DNA of 22,961 nt from Promethearchaeota archaeon (GTDB taxonomy: Archaea > Asgardarchaeota > Lokiarchaeia > Sigynarchaeales > SOKP01). Shown piece by piece: positions 6,773 through 14,199 of this stretch; positions within the stretch are counted from its first letter, which is position 1; every line of letters begins with the position of its first letter. Made by a program: the position numbers and the translations under genes. The notes beneath the pieces were generated by a model. The model did no database searches. It saw nothing but the letters and a program-made list of their open reading frames with translations, and had not been told where the DNA came from. The stretch is from assembly GCA_016839905.1 (NCBI GenBank), contig JAEOTJ010000507.1, positions 1 to 22,961 of the forward strand, read 5' to 3'.

Positions 6773-7213
6773 ATTAAAGAAAAATTTGTCCCCATTCAAA
6801 TTGATCAAGAACTCTGTTTGAAATGTGAGCGTTGTTTAAAAGCTTGTCAAGCAAAAGCAATTTATTTTGAACATAGCGTTAGACTTGTTGATTATACTAA
6901 ATGTAAAGCTTGTTTAAATTGTGTTCAAGTATGTCCCAGAAATGCTATCACTGTAACATCTGTGGAGAAACCTGAACAAGTATTAAGTATTAAAATTGAG
7001 CATGAACTTTGTACTTTATGTGAGGAATGTCTGAATAATGAGGGTAAATTCTGTCCTAAAAATTTATTTTTTAAAGATAGTGTAAAAATTGAAGGGAAGG
7101 AACAAGATGTTATTCGGTTCAAGTTCAAAAAAATTTCTAAATGTCAAGGGTGCTTGAAGTGTGAACTCTCCTGCCCAGAAAATGCGATAAAACCTGTAAA
7201 ATTTGAAGGCTAA
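6773..7213 (+). CDS. Ferredoxin with four [4Fe-4S] cysteine sets, probable AUU start
   Basis: A small cytoplasmic electron carrier. Counting from ATT 6773, cysteine sets are C15-C18-C21-C25, C44-C47-C50-C54, C80-C83-C86-C94 and C124-C127-C130-C134; each is C-x2-C-x2-C-x3-C or a close variant, three followed by Pro. Starting at the TTG of 6818 (131 residues) would cut off the first cysteine of set one (codon at 6815) and leave the cluster incomplete. The frame is open back to a TAG at 6764, with no ATG, GTG or TTG before 6818, so an AUU start after GAGGT is the best fit and gives 146 residues. The gene converges on the afpA-like flavoprotein gene with a 4-base overlap of the two stop codons, which suggests a linked redox role. 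Confidence 0.8.
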   Translation: MKEKFVPIQIDQELCLKCERCLKACQAKAIYFEHSVRLVDYTKCKACLNCVQVCPRNAITVTSVEKPEQVLSIKIEHELCTLCEECLNNEGKFCPKNLFFKDSVKIEGKEQDVIRFKFKKISKCQGCLKCELSCPENAIKPVKFEG

Positions 7214-7770
7214 TTGCCTTTTTCCTTAATTTTTAAAATTAGAAGTTCTTTTATTTTTAAAAAATCCTTTATAACGTGGATTCCTTCCATTTTTCTTAAC
7301 TTTTCAATATTTTCAATTTCGATATCTCGAACTTTTAAGATTAACGGGGAGCCATCTGGCTTAGAGGTAATTATTGGCTCTTTATGTTGATCTGAAGGTA
7401 ATAAATATACAGGAACATTACCTTTTATCGTCTGGGCAACACAATTCGTAATTAACGTGTCGGCAATACCATATACGATTTTTGCAACGGAATTGGCAGA
7501 AACGGGGCAAATCAACAAGAGATTATATTTTCCTAATTGAAGAGGTCCTGCGAAAAATGGCTTATTGGGAGTTTCTTCTATTCTGACTTTTTTTATCACT
7601 TCTGTTAAATAATTCCATTGCTTATACATTTTTATAACTACTGCACCTTCTTTTGATAACATCACGGTAATTTCAGCATCATATTCTTCTTGCAATTCCT
7701 TCATTAAATCTATCGATTCTTTAAGAAGATATCCGGTACCTGTTATTCCCCATATTATTTTAAAAGTCAT
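7210..7770 (-). CDS. afpA: Archaeoflavoprotein AfpA-like flavoprotein
   Basis: A 186-residue FMN-binding protein of the Dfp/UbiX-like fold, closest in appearance to archaeoflavoprotein AfpA and the DmrX dihydromethanopterin reductase group. It begins with a strand and loop W-G-I-T-G-T-G-Y (about 7-14), has the nucleotide-binding segment I-C-P-V-S-A-N-S-V-A-K-I-V (about 87-99) and G-I-A-D-T-L-I-T-N (about 101-109), all typical of the group. AfpA of Archaeoglobus is known to accept electrons from ferredoxin. Here a multi-cluster ferredoxin gene converges on it with overlapping stop codons, so the ferredoxin is a plausible donor. The natural acceptor is not evident. No Shine-Dalgarno sequence is visible before the ATG. 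Confidence 0.8.
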   Translation of the reverse strand: MTFKIIWGITGTGYLLKESIDLMKELQEEYDAEITVMLSKEGAVVIKMYKQWNYLTEVIKKVRIEETPNKPFFAGPLQLGKYNLLLICPVSANSVAKIVYGIADTLITNCVAQTIKGNVPVYLLPSDQHKEPIITSKPDGSPLILKVRDIEIENIEKLRKMEGIHVIKDFLKIKELLILKIKEKGN

Positions 7771-7822
7771 TTATTTTTTCAACTGGTATCATCTTTAATT
7801 TTATTATTCATTCTTTAAAAAA

Positions 7823-10789
7823 TTATTTTCTTATTTCAATTTGATTAGAATCTTCATCTAATATGGATTCGATTTCATCTTTTTCTTGAGTTTTTTTTAT
7901 TGGTTTTGAGGGATCTAACGCTTTACCACATGACCAACATGTATTTTCAATCTCTTTAAGTGCTTCAAGACATTTTAGACAATAATAAGTTCCACATTCT
8001 GGACAAATAAAATTAAATCCTTTAATTGGGCCCTTGTGAACTAAGCAAAAATGTTGTTCCTTTGAGACAACTATATCATTCTCAGTGATCCCTTCTTTAT
8101 GTTTTATTAATTCCCTAATCTCTATCTCTTTTTCTCTTAATTTAACATTAGACTTTTTTACCCGAGTAATTCCTACGAGAGAGATTCCAATTAGGCTTCC
8201 TATAACCATTATCAAGATAATTATTATAATTAATGGAAAATCTTCTTTTCCATCTATACTAGTGTCATCTTTAGTGCTTACACTATCGTCTTGATTTCCA
8301 ATAAATGTATTTCCATCGCATTCGGGATCTTGATATATTCCTTCTTCATTTCCGGTTAAGACATTACCCAACACATCATTATTATCTGAGGAAATAAAAT
8401 TAATCCCTACTAGATTATTATTTATATTATTCCCCAAGATTTCATTTTTATGACTTAATTCTAAACCAATTCCATACCTAAGATTATTATTAATAATATT
8501 TCCTTTAATACAAACCTTTGAACAATTCTCTAAAAAGAATCCATCATAATCATTGTAATTAGCAAAATTTTGTGTTAAATTTATGTCAGAACTATCTTGT
8601 AAATAGATACCATAATAATCATTAGCTAATGCAAAATTATGAGAAAGAGTAATATTATAACTTGGATCAATATATATTCCACTATAATTATTATGCTGCA
8701 ATGTATTATATTCAAGAGAATTATTGTTTGAATCCAGTAAGCTAATTCCATAACCATTGTTATTTGAACAATTATTCAATATTAATTGTCCATTAGTCAC
8801 ATTATCTAAAAGGATTCCAGAATCATATAACCCTGAGCCAGAATTAAAAAATGTTGAATTTGTTATTATAAAATAATCATTTGAATGTTGGATATTAAAG
8901 CAACTTCCAGAGTTTCCACCATCAACAGATATATATGATATTATATATGGATCATCATATGTACCCGAACCAGAACACCATGGGTTATTAGTTAATTGAG
9001 ACCAAGTGGAATCACCTCCTCCTGTATTATCTACAATATATGAAGGAATATGATAAGTACCATTTGTATAAATATGAACAGTAACATTAATGCAATTAGA
9101 AAGAATTCTCGAACCGTTTAGATAATAACCCGCAATAATATAAAAATAAATTCCACTAGTATAAATGGAAACAGAGATGAATGTATTTTTATGACCTGAA
9201 GCAATTAAATCCTCGCTTCCCGAGATCGTTGTTATATTTTTATTATCTGAATAAATTGAAAAGTTCTTTGCTTCATGAAATCCCTCCCAATCCAACGTAA
9301 ATTCTCCATCTGTATCTGGATTTAAGGCATTTGAAGTTAAGATAAATGGACCAAATGAACCTGAAGAAACTGATACAACTACGCTTATACAATTTGAACT
9401 AATATTTCCATTTCCATTAAATCCAATTATAATATAATAATATGTATCTGTTATAAATTCTTCAATTAATATTGTCATATATGAAATACCCGCATAACGC
9501 AATTCGACACTATTATTGATGTTTGTAATCGTACTATTATGGACATATACATTATAATAATCAGCAGTAAAAGAATTGTCCCAGTTTAAATTAAAACATC
9601 CATCTGTTTCTGGACTCCCTGCATCTGTATTCAAATTGATTTCTTGAGGCAAATTGCCATCTATTAAGTATCTAATCTTCCCATAATTAGCTACATAAAT
9701 GTATTTACCATTTGAAGAAATTGCTATCCTTTCTGGGGCTGTTTTTATATTATACCTCCATATATAATTTGATTGTGAGAAATCAAAATAATATACATTT
9801 TCATCATTACAGCCAACTGCAATCCTATTTCCATCCCCCGATATGGCAATTCCATAAAGATAATCGTTAAATGTAAAATTTTTAATAGGTGTACTGCTCC
9901 ATCTATTAAATAATAATAATTTATTTGGTCCTTTTACGATTATATTATCTCCATCATCTGATATATCAATTGAGGCTCCATCATAATCAATTGAATAATT
10001 CCAGATCATTGATACTATAGATGTATCATATAAAGAGATATAACTGGTATGATCGAGAACGGAAAAAAGGGCATACTTCCCATCTTTAGAAAGAGCTATA
10101 TCAATTCCATAATTTCCTCCTGGTATTGTTAATATTGGTTCTGAACTTGTTCTTTGAAATAAAAATCCATTTAAGAAGCCTCTTGTAGCAGAAATCATTG
10201 ATCCATCATATGATATTATAGCATTATCTAAACCTCCCATTGTTAAATTCTTCCATATCACATTTCTATCATTATCAAGTAAATAAATACCTCCTCCAAT
10301 ACCTCCACAAGTTACCACAATATAATTACCATCCCCTGAAATGTCCACTGATTCTACACTGTTATTCATATTAATGCTCCAAATCGGCATCGCACTACTT
10401 TTACTAAAATAATATACAGTTTGGTTCCATCCTCCTCCTACGATATAATTACCATCATCTGTAATTGAAACGGACTCAACCCAATCACTGGTATTATACA
10501 ACCATAGTGGAATATTCGTTGAGTTATCAAAAAAAGTTATGTTATGATGAAGTGCTGTAGCAATATATTGTCCATCAGGCGTGATGTCAATATCTTTAAA
10601 ACCAGTAGTTGTGTATTCCCATCCCGCACTTGCACTTATTTTCCCTTCATTAAGTTCTGCATTATATAATTTAAGATTTTCTTTTGGAAATGTTATTTTT
10701 GTGCTAAATAAGTAAAAAATACTACTGAATATAACCGATAATATAAAAATTAGCCCTAATTCTTTTTTTTTAATAATCATTAAAATCAC
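7823..10789 (-). CDS. Large membrane protein: beta-propeller, Fn3-like and beta-helix ectodomain with a cytoplasmic zinc domain
   Basis: A 988-residue type of surface receptor. A signal anchor is at 11-28. Residues 55-370 hold about seven repeats with S-x-D-G-x-Y-I, a WD40-like propeller. Two Fn3-like modules follow, each starting with P-[ED]-T-D-G (394 and 491). Residues 600-835 are Asn-rich G-I-x-L-x-x-S-x-x-N repeats, a right-handed beta-helix of the NosD/PbH1 type. A second membrane segment (851-874) leads to a charged helix and a zinc domain: C915-x2-H918, C929-x2-C932, C937-x2-C940, C951-x2-C954, spaced like a B-box or RING-type pair of zinc sites. The track-style start is GTG 10789, but ATG at 10780, with GTGAT just before it, is as likely. 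Its ligand and role are unknown; outside-to-inside signalling is a guess from layout. Confidence 0.85.
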   Translation of the reverse strand: MILMIIKKKELGLIFILSVIFSSIFYLFSTKITFPKENLKLYNAELNEGKISASAGWEYTTTGFKDIDITPDGQYIATALHHNITFFDNSTNIPLWLYNTSDWVESVSITDDGNYIVGGGWNQTVYYFSKSSAMPIWSINMNNSVESVDISGDGNYIVVTCGGIGGGIYLLDNDRNVIWKNLTMGGLDNAIISYDGSMISATRGFLNGFLFQRTSSEPILTIPGGNYGIDIALSKDGKYALFSVLDHTSYISLYDTSIVSMIWNYSIDYDGASIDISDDGDNIIVKGPNKLLLFNRWSSTPIKNFTFNDYLYGIAISGDGNRIAVGCNDENVYYFDFSQSNYIWRYNIKTAPERIAISSNGKYIYVANYGKIRYLIDGNLPQEINLNTDAGSPETDGCFNLNWDNSFTADYYNVYVHNSTITNINNSVELRYAGISYMTILIEEFITDTYYYIIIGFNGNGNISSNCISVVVSVSSGSFGPFILTSNALNPDTDGEFTLDWEGFHEAKNFSIYSDNKNITTISGSEDLIASGHKNTFISVSIYTSGIYFYIIAGYYLNGSRILSNCINVTVHIYTNGTYHIPSYIVDNTGGGDSTWSQLTNNPWCSGSGTYDDPYIISYISVDGGNSGSCFNIQHSNDYFIITNSTFFNSGSGLYDSGILLDNVTNGQLILNNCSNNNGYGISLLDSNNNSLEYNTLQHNNYSGIYIDPSYNITLSHNFALANDYYGIYLQDSSDINLTQNFANYNDYDGFFLENCSKVCIKGNIINNNLRYGIGLELSHKNEILGNNINNNLVGINFISSDNNDVLGNVLTGNEEGIYQDPECDGNTFIGNQDDSVSTKDDTSIDGKEDFPLIIIIILIMVIGSLIGISLVGITRVKKSNVKLREKEIEIRELIKHKEGITENDIVVSKEQHFCLVHKGPIKGFNFICPECGTYYCLKCLEALKEIENTCWSCGKALDPSKPIKKTQEKDEIESILDEDSNQIEIRK

Positions 10790-11056
10790 TTATTAAGAGG
10801 ATTTATTATTATAATACTCTTTAAGTTATAATTATCATTAATTGAGATTGATTTTTAACAAAATAGAATTTTAATTATAAAATTATTCTATTAATTCAAT
10901 ATAATTTACTTTTTAAATTAATAAAAATAAGATAATAGAATCCAATTGAATATTATTAAGATAATTGAATTATTTATAAAACTTAAAAATAATAAATATA
11001 AACATTCTTGGGTTATTATTAAATTAAATACATTTTAGATTTTAAGATGGTTTAGT
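10790..11056. promoter_or_regulatory. Divergent promoter region between the surface receptor and iscS
   Basis: About 270 bases, nearly all A+T, between two divergent genes. TATA-like stretches facing iscS include tatttataaa (10971-10980) and aaattaaata (11021-11030); the latter sits about 30 bases before the GTG and would give a near-leaderless mRNA. No open frame of note and no clear operator. Confidence 0.35.
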
Positions 11057-12292
11057 GTGGATGATTCTAAATATATATACCTCGATTATGCTGCAACAAC
11101 TCCTATGGATCCACGAGTTATTGAGGTAATAAATGAACATTTCAAAGAAACTTATGGAAATGCTTCGAGTCTGCATTCATTAGGTCAGAGATCTCGTCTA
11201 GTTTTAGAGAATTCACGTGAAATAGTAGCATCCTTAATTAATGCTAATAAGATTGATATTTATTTTACTTCTTCTGGAACGGAATCCGATAATTTGGCGA
11301 TCAAGGGAGTAGCATTGAAAAATAAAGAACGGGGAAATCATATCATTACTAGTTCAATAGAGCATCATGCTGTAGAAAACCCATGCTTGGAGTTAGAGAA
11401 ACAAGGATATAAAATAACTTTTTTACCAGTTGATAAATATGGAACTATAAATCTAGACGATTTAGAGAATGCAATAACCAAAAAAACAATTTTAATTTCC
11501 ATAATGTTTGCTAATAATGAAATTGGTACAATAGAACCGATAAAAGAAATCGGCGAGATCGCTAAAAAAAATGATGTAATATTTCATACCGATGCTGTGC
11601 AAGCATTTGGAAAAGTTCCTATTGATGTAAATAGGTTAAATATTGATCTTTTATCTGCAAGTTCCCATAAGTTATATGGTCCGAAAGGTGTAGGCATGTT
11701 ATATATACGAAATTCGGGAAAAAGGGAAGGATGGGGTAAATATATCGTACCAATAATGCATGGCGGTGGTCATGAGAAGAAAATGCGTCCAAGTACTGAA
11801 AATATTCCTGGTATCGCAGGATTTGCTAAAGCTGTTGAAATAGCTAAAGCAGAAATGGCTCAAGAAGCAGAAAGATTAACTAAATTAAGAGATAAAATTA
11901 TAAAGTGGGTTCTAAATAACATAGAAGACTCATACTTGAATGGACATCCAACAAAACGACTTCCAAATAATGTGAATTTAGGTATTAAATATGTTGAAGG
12001 TGAATCTATTTTATTAAGTCTAGATATGGAAGGTATTGGTGCCTCCACGGGTTCTGCGTGTTCTTCCAAGTCATTGGAAGCCTCTCATGTGTTGCTTGCA
12101 ATCGGCCTAAAACCTGAAGATGCTCATGGTTCATTAAGAATCACTCTTGGAAAATTTACTACTGAAGAAGAGGTCAATTATTTTCTAGAAAAGTTACCTC
12201 CGATAATAGAACGTTTAAGAAAAATGTCTCCACTCAAAAAAGGAGTAAAGTACATGTTTGATCAAGTATGCGAAGATGACCATCATCACTAA
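11057..12292 (+). CDS. iscS: Cysteine desulfurase (IscS/NifS type)
   Basis: A 411-residue class V aminotransferase-fold, PLP-dependent enzyme that takes sulfur from cysteine and passes it as a persulfide to Fe-S assembly. The PLP lysine is K205 in S-S-H-K-L-Y-G-P; cofactor contacts H104, D179 and Q182 are in place; the catalytic cysteine is C335 in T-G-S-A-C-S-S on a long mobile loop, as in group I (IscS/NifS) enzymes. The N-terminus I-Y-L-D-Y-A-A-T-T-P (7-16) is standard and supports the GTG start at 11057. The C-terminus ends with D-D-H-H-H after C405, which could bind metal. The natural partner iscU lies 4.6 kb downstream on the same strand, split off by an AAA ATPase and a nuclease gene. 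Confidence 0.95.
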   Translation: MDDSKYIYLDYAATTPMDPRVIEVINEHFKETYGNASSLHSLGQRSRLVLENSREIVASLINANKIDIYFTSSGTESDNLAIKGVALKNKERGNHIITSSIEHHAVENPCLELEKQGYKITFLPVDKYGTINLDDLENAITKKTILISIMFANNEIGTIEPIKEIGEIAKKNDVIFHTDAVQAFGKVPIDVNRLNIDLLSASSHKLYGPKGVGMLYIRNSGKREGWGKYIVPIMHGGGHEKKMRPSTENIPGIAGFAKAVEIAKAEMAQEAERLTKLRDKIIKWVLNNIEDSYLNGHPTKRLPNNVNLGIKYVEGESILLSLDMEGIGASTGSACSSKSLEASHVLLAIGLKPEDAHGSLRITLGKFTTEEEVNYFLEKLPPIIERLRKMSPLKKGVKYMFDQVCEDDHHH

Positions 12293-12341
12293 TTCTTATC
12301 TTATTGAATTAATATTAGAAAATATGGGATAATTGTAAATA

Positions 12342-12360
12342 GTAAGTATTACATACTTAC
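12342..12360 (+). promoter_or_regulatory. Palindrome, likely operator of the broken RHH gene
   Basis: Perfect 8-base arms GTAAGTAT (12342-12349) and ATACTTAC (12353-12360) flank a 3-base spacer, four bases before the ATG of the ribbon-helix-helix pseudogene. Proteins of that fold usually bind palindromes of this size in their own promoters, so this is probably the autoregulatory site. It could also form a hairpin in the iscS 3' region. Confidence 0.5.
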
Positions 12361-12364
12361 ATAT

Positions 12365-12592
12365 ATGAGAATAAATATTATTATTGATGATGTTTTAAAG
12401 GAGAAATGGTGGGAGATAAAAAAATAAGCTACTAAACTCAATATGAAAATCGCAGAATATCTCATTTTTTGTCATGAAATCAGAAAGAAATCAGAAAGCA
12501 AAAGCAAATTGTTAGATGTAATGGATAATCCATTATCAAGCGGTTTTAAAGGGATTGATGCTATAAAAGCGACTAAAAGCGCGTGGAAGTAA
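12365..12592 (+). pseudogene. Small ribbon-helix-helix (CopG/Arc-like) protein broken by one stop codon
   Basis: One frame runs from ATG 12365 to TAA 12590 with a single internal TAA at 12425. Ignoring that stop, the product is about 75 residues. It starts M-R-I-N-I-I-I-D-D-V-L-K-E-K-W, the strand and first helix of a ribbon-helix-helix domain, and continues past the stop with L-N-M-K-I-A-E-Y-L-I, the turn and second helix of the same domain. A Leu codon TTA changed to TAA by one base would explain it. The part after the stop has its own ATG (12443, 49 residues) but would lack the DNA-contacting strand. It could be an old antitoxin or transposon regulator; no toxin gene is next to it. Confidence 0.55.
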
Positions 12593-12758
12593 TGAGAGGA
12601 ATAGATTAAAATCCATTATTTATTAATAATATATCATTGAACCTAAATCGTCTTTTTACATTTAAACTAATCTTTAATTATGAAAGAAGAATATATTTAT
12701 ATTAAATTAATTCATAAATATCATTAGATAAAAATTAAATATTCAACCTTGATTTAGC

Positions 12759-14114
12759 TTGGATAATGATAATGATTTTAAGGATGTTAAGTTAAGAGTA
12801 AAAGATGCTCTTAAAGATGATGTGGCAAGAGGTATAGCTAGAATCGATCCAATGGTAATTAAAGAATTAAATCTAAGAAATGGTAATATTGTGCAGATTT
12901 ATCATCCTACTTCAGAAAAAAAAACTGCAGCTATTTTATTTCCTGGAAAAGCTGAGGATAAAGGAAATAAAATCATTAGAATGGATCCATCTTTAAGAAG
13001 AAACTTAGATGCATCTATAAATGATATTGTAATGATTCGAAAAATAGATGCGGGTGAGGCTGAAAGGGTTACCTTTGCGGGCTTGGAGGAGACAGTAATA
13101 TTAAGAAATTCTCAACAATTAGCAAAAAAATTAGAGAATCGAGTAATTACTAAAGGGGATATTTTAAGTTTCTATTCTATGGGTCGAAGAGTTGATATAG
13201 TCGTTACAAATTTTTTTCCAAAATCAGAGGCCGTTAGAATCCATTTAGATACTAAAATCATTTTATCAGAAAAAAGTCAAAAACAAATAATTGAATCGGA
13301 GAAAGCAAAGGTTACCTATGAGGATATAGGAGGATTAAAAAAACAAATCCAAGAAATAAATGAATTAATCACACTTCCATTAAATCATCCTGAGTTATTT
13401 AAAAGATTAGGAAAGTATCCTCCTAAATATATTATATTTTCTGGACCTTCTGGAACAGGTAAAACATTATTATCAAAAGCAATTGCTTATGAAACGAAGG
13501 TTCATTTCATTAATCTAGATTTAACAGAAATAATAAGTAAATTCCACGGTCAAAGTGAAAAAAATCTAAAACACGTTTTTGAAGAGGCTAAAGAAAATTC
13601 TCCTTCAATAATTTGTATAGATGACATTGAGCTTTTTTGTCCAAAAGAGAGTGTAATACATGAACATATTGAAAGAACTACATTTAATCAATTATTATTA
13701 TCCTTGGACGAAGCTAATACTATAAAGGATTTATTTGTAATTGGCATAACAAATAAAATTGAGGAAATCCATCGTTCCCTATTAAGTTCTGGAAGGTTTA
13801 GTAAAATATTACAGTTTAATCTACCCTTAGAAGAAGAACGATTTGATATATTGAAAATCCATGTTAAAAAAATGCCTATTAAAGAAGATTTAGATCTAAA
13901 AATTATTGCTAAAAGGACAAATGGTTTCTCTGGAGCAGATATTGAAGCCTTATTGCAAGAGGCTATGATGTTAGCAGTCAGAGAAAACCTTCCAAAATTC
14001 GACCTACTTAAACCTATACCTCCTAAAATTTTAAATAATATATATATTGGGATGGACCATTTCCTAACAGCAATATCACAAATCGAACAAAAAATCAATC
14101 TTCTAAAAGACTAA
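12759..14114 (+). CDS. Cdc48-like AAA ATPase with N domain and a single AAA domain
   Basis: A 451-residue protein. Residues 9-170 match the Cdc48/VAT N domain (double-psi barrel plus C-terminal subdomain; A-R-G-I-A-R-I-D at 23-30), and 180-440 form one AAA domain, where true Cdc48 has two. Walker A is GPSGTGKT (229-236), pore loop K-F262-H-G, sensor-1 N332. Two catalytic positions have changed: Walker B reads C-I-D288-D289 instead of D-E, and the R-R-x-G-R finger motif is L342-S-S-G-R346, keeping only the second arginine. ATP binding should be kept; hydrolysis may be weak or need a partner. An in-frame TGA just upstream supports TTG 12759 as the start. A beta-CASP nuclease gene follows after 85 bases. 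It could be an unfoldase or a remodelling factor. Confidence 0.88.
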   Translation: MDNDNDFKDVKLRVKDALKDDVARGIARIDPMVIKELNLRNGNIVQIYHPTSEKKTAAILFPGKAEDKGNKIIRMDPSLRRNLDASINDIVMIRKIDAGEAERVTFAGLEETVILRNSQQLAKKLENRVITKGDILSFYSMGRRVDIVVTNFFPKSEAVRIHLDTKIILSEKSQKQIIESEKAKVTYEDIGGLKKQIQEINELITLPLNHPELFKRLGKYPPKYIIFSGPSGTGKTLLSKAIAYETKVHFINLDLTEIISKFHGQSEKNLKHVFEEAKENSPSIICIDDIELFCPKESVIHEHIERTTFNQLLLSLDEANTIKDLFVIGITNKIEEIHRSLLSSGRFSKILQFNLPLEEERFDILKIHVKKMPIKEDLDLKIIAKRTNGFSGADIEALLQEAMMLAVRENLPKFDLLKPIPPKILNNIYIGMDHFLTAISQIEQKINLLKD

Positions 14115-14199
14115 TAGATCTACCATCTCGAACTTATCATTACCATCCTCGCTATGAAAAAACCTAAAAAATTTATTATTAGGAAATCTTGTTAATATA

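Larger units (their letters stand above)
12293..12758 (+). other. Gap between iscS and the AAA ATPase gene
   Basis: The 466-base gap holds the palindrome and the broken ribbon-helix-helix gene described separately. The remaining stretch, 12593-12758, is AT-rich with TATA-like sequences (about 12690-12705 and 12733-12741) that may serve the AAA gene; nothing else is seen in it. Confidence 0.5.

Noticed and set aside
8380..9000. CRISPR-like or DNA-level tandem repeats in the Asn-rich stretch
   Set aside because: The repetition is at protein level (beta-helix turns) with variable codons and no constant repeat-spacer pattern.
12270..12292. His-rich C-terminus of IscS as a cloning tag
   Set aside because: Only three His after Asp-Asp, within natural-looking flanking DNA without vector sequence; a native tail is the simpler reading.
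13688..14098. 136-codon minus-strand open frame inside the AAA ATPase gene
   Set aside because: It is antisense to the AAA domain whose motifs are clear on the plus strand.
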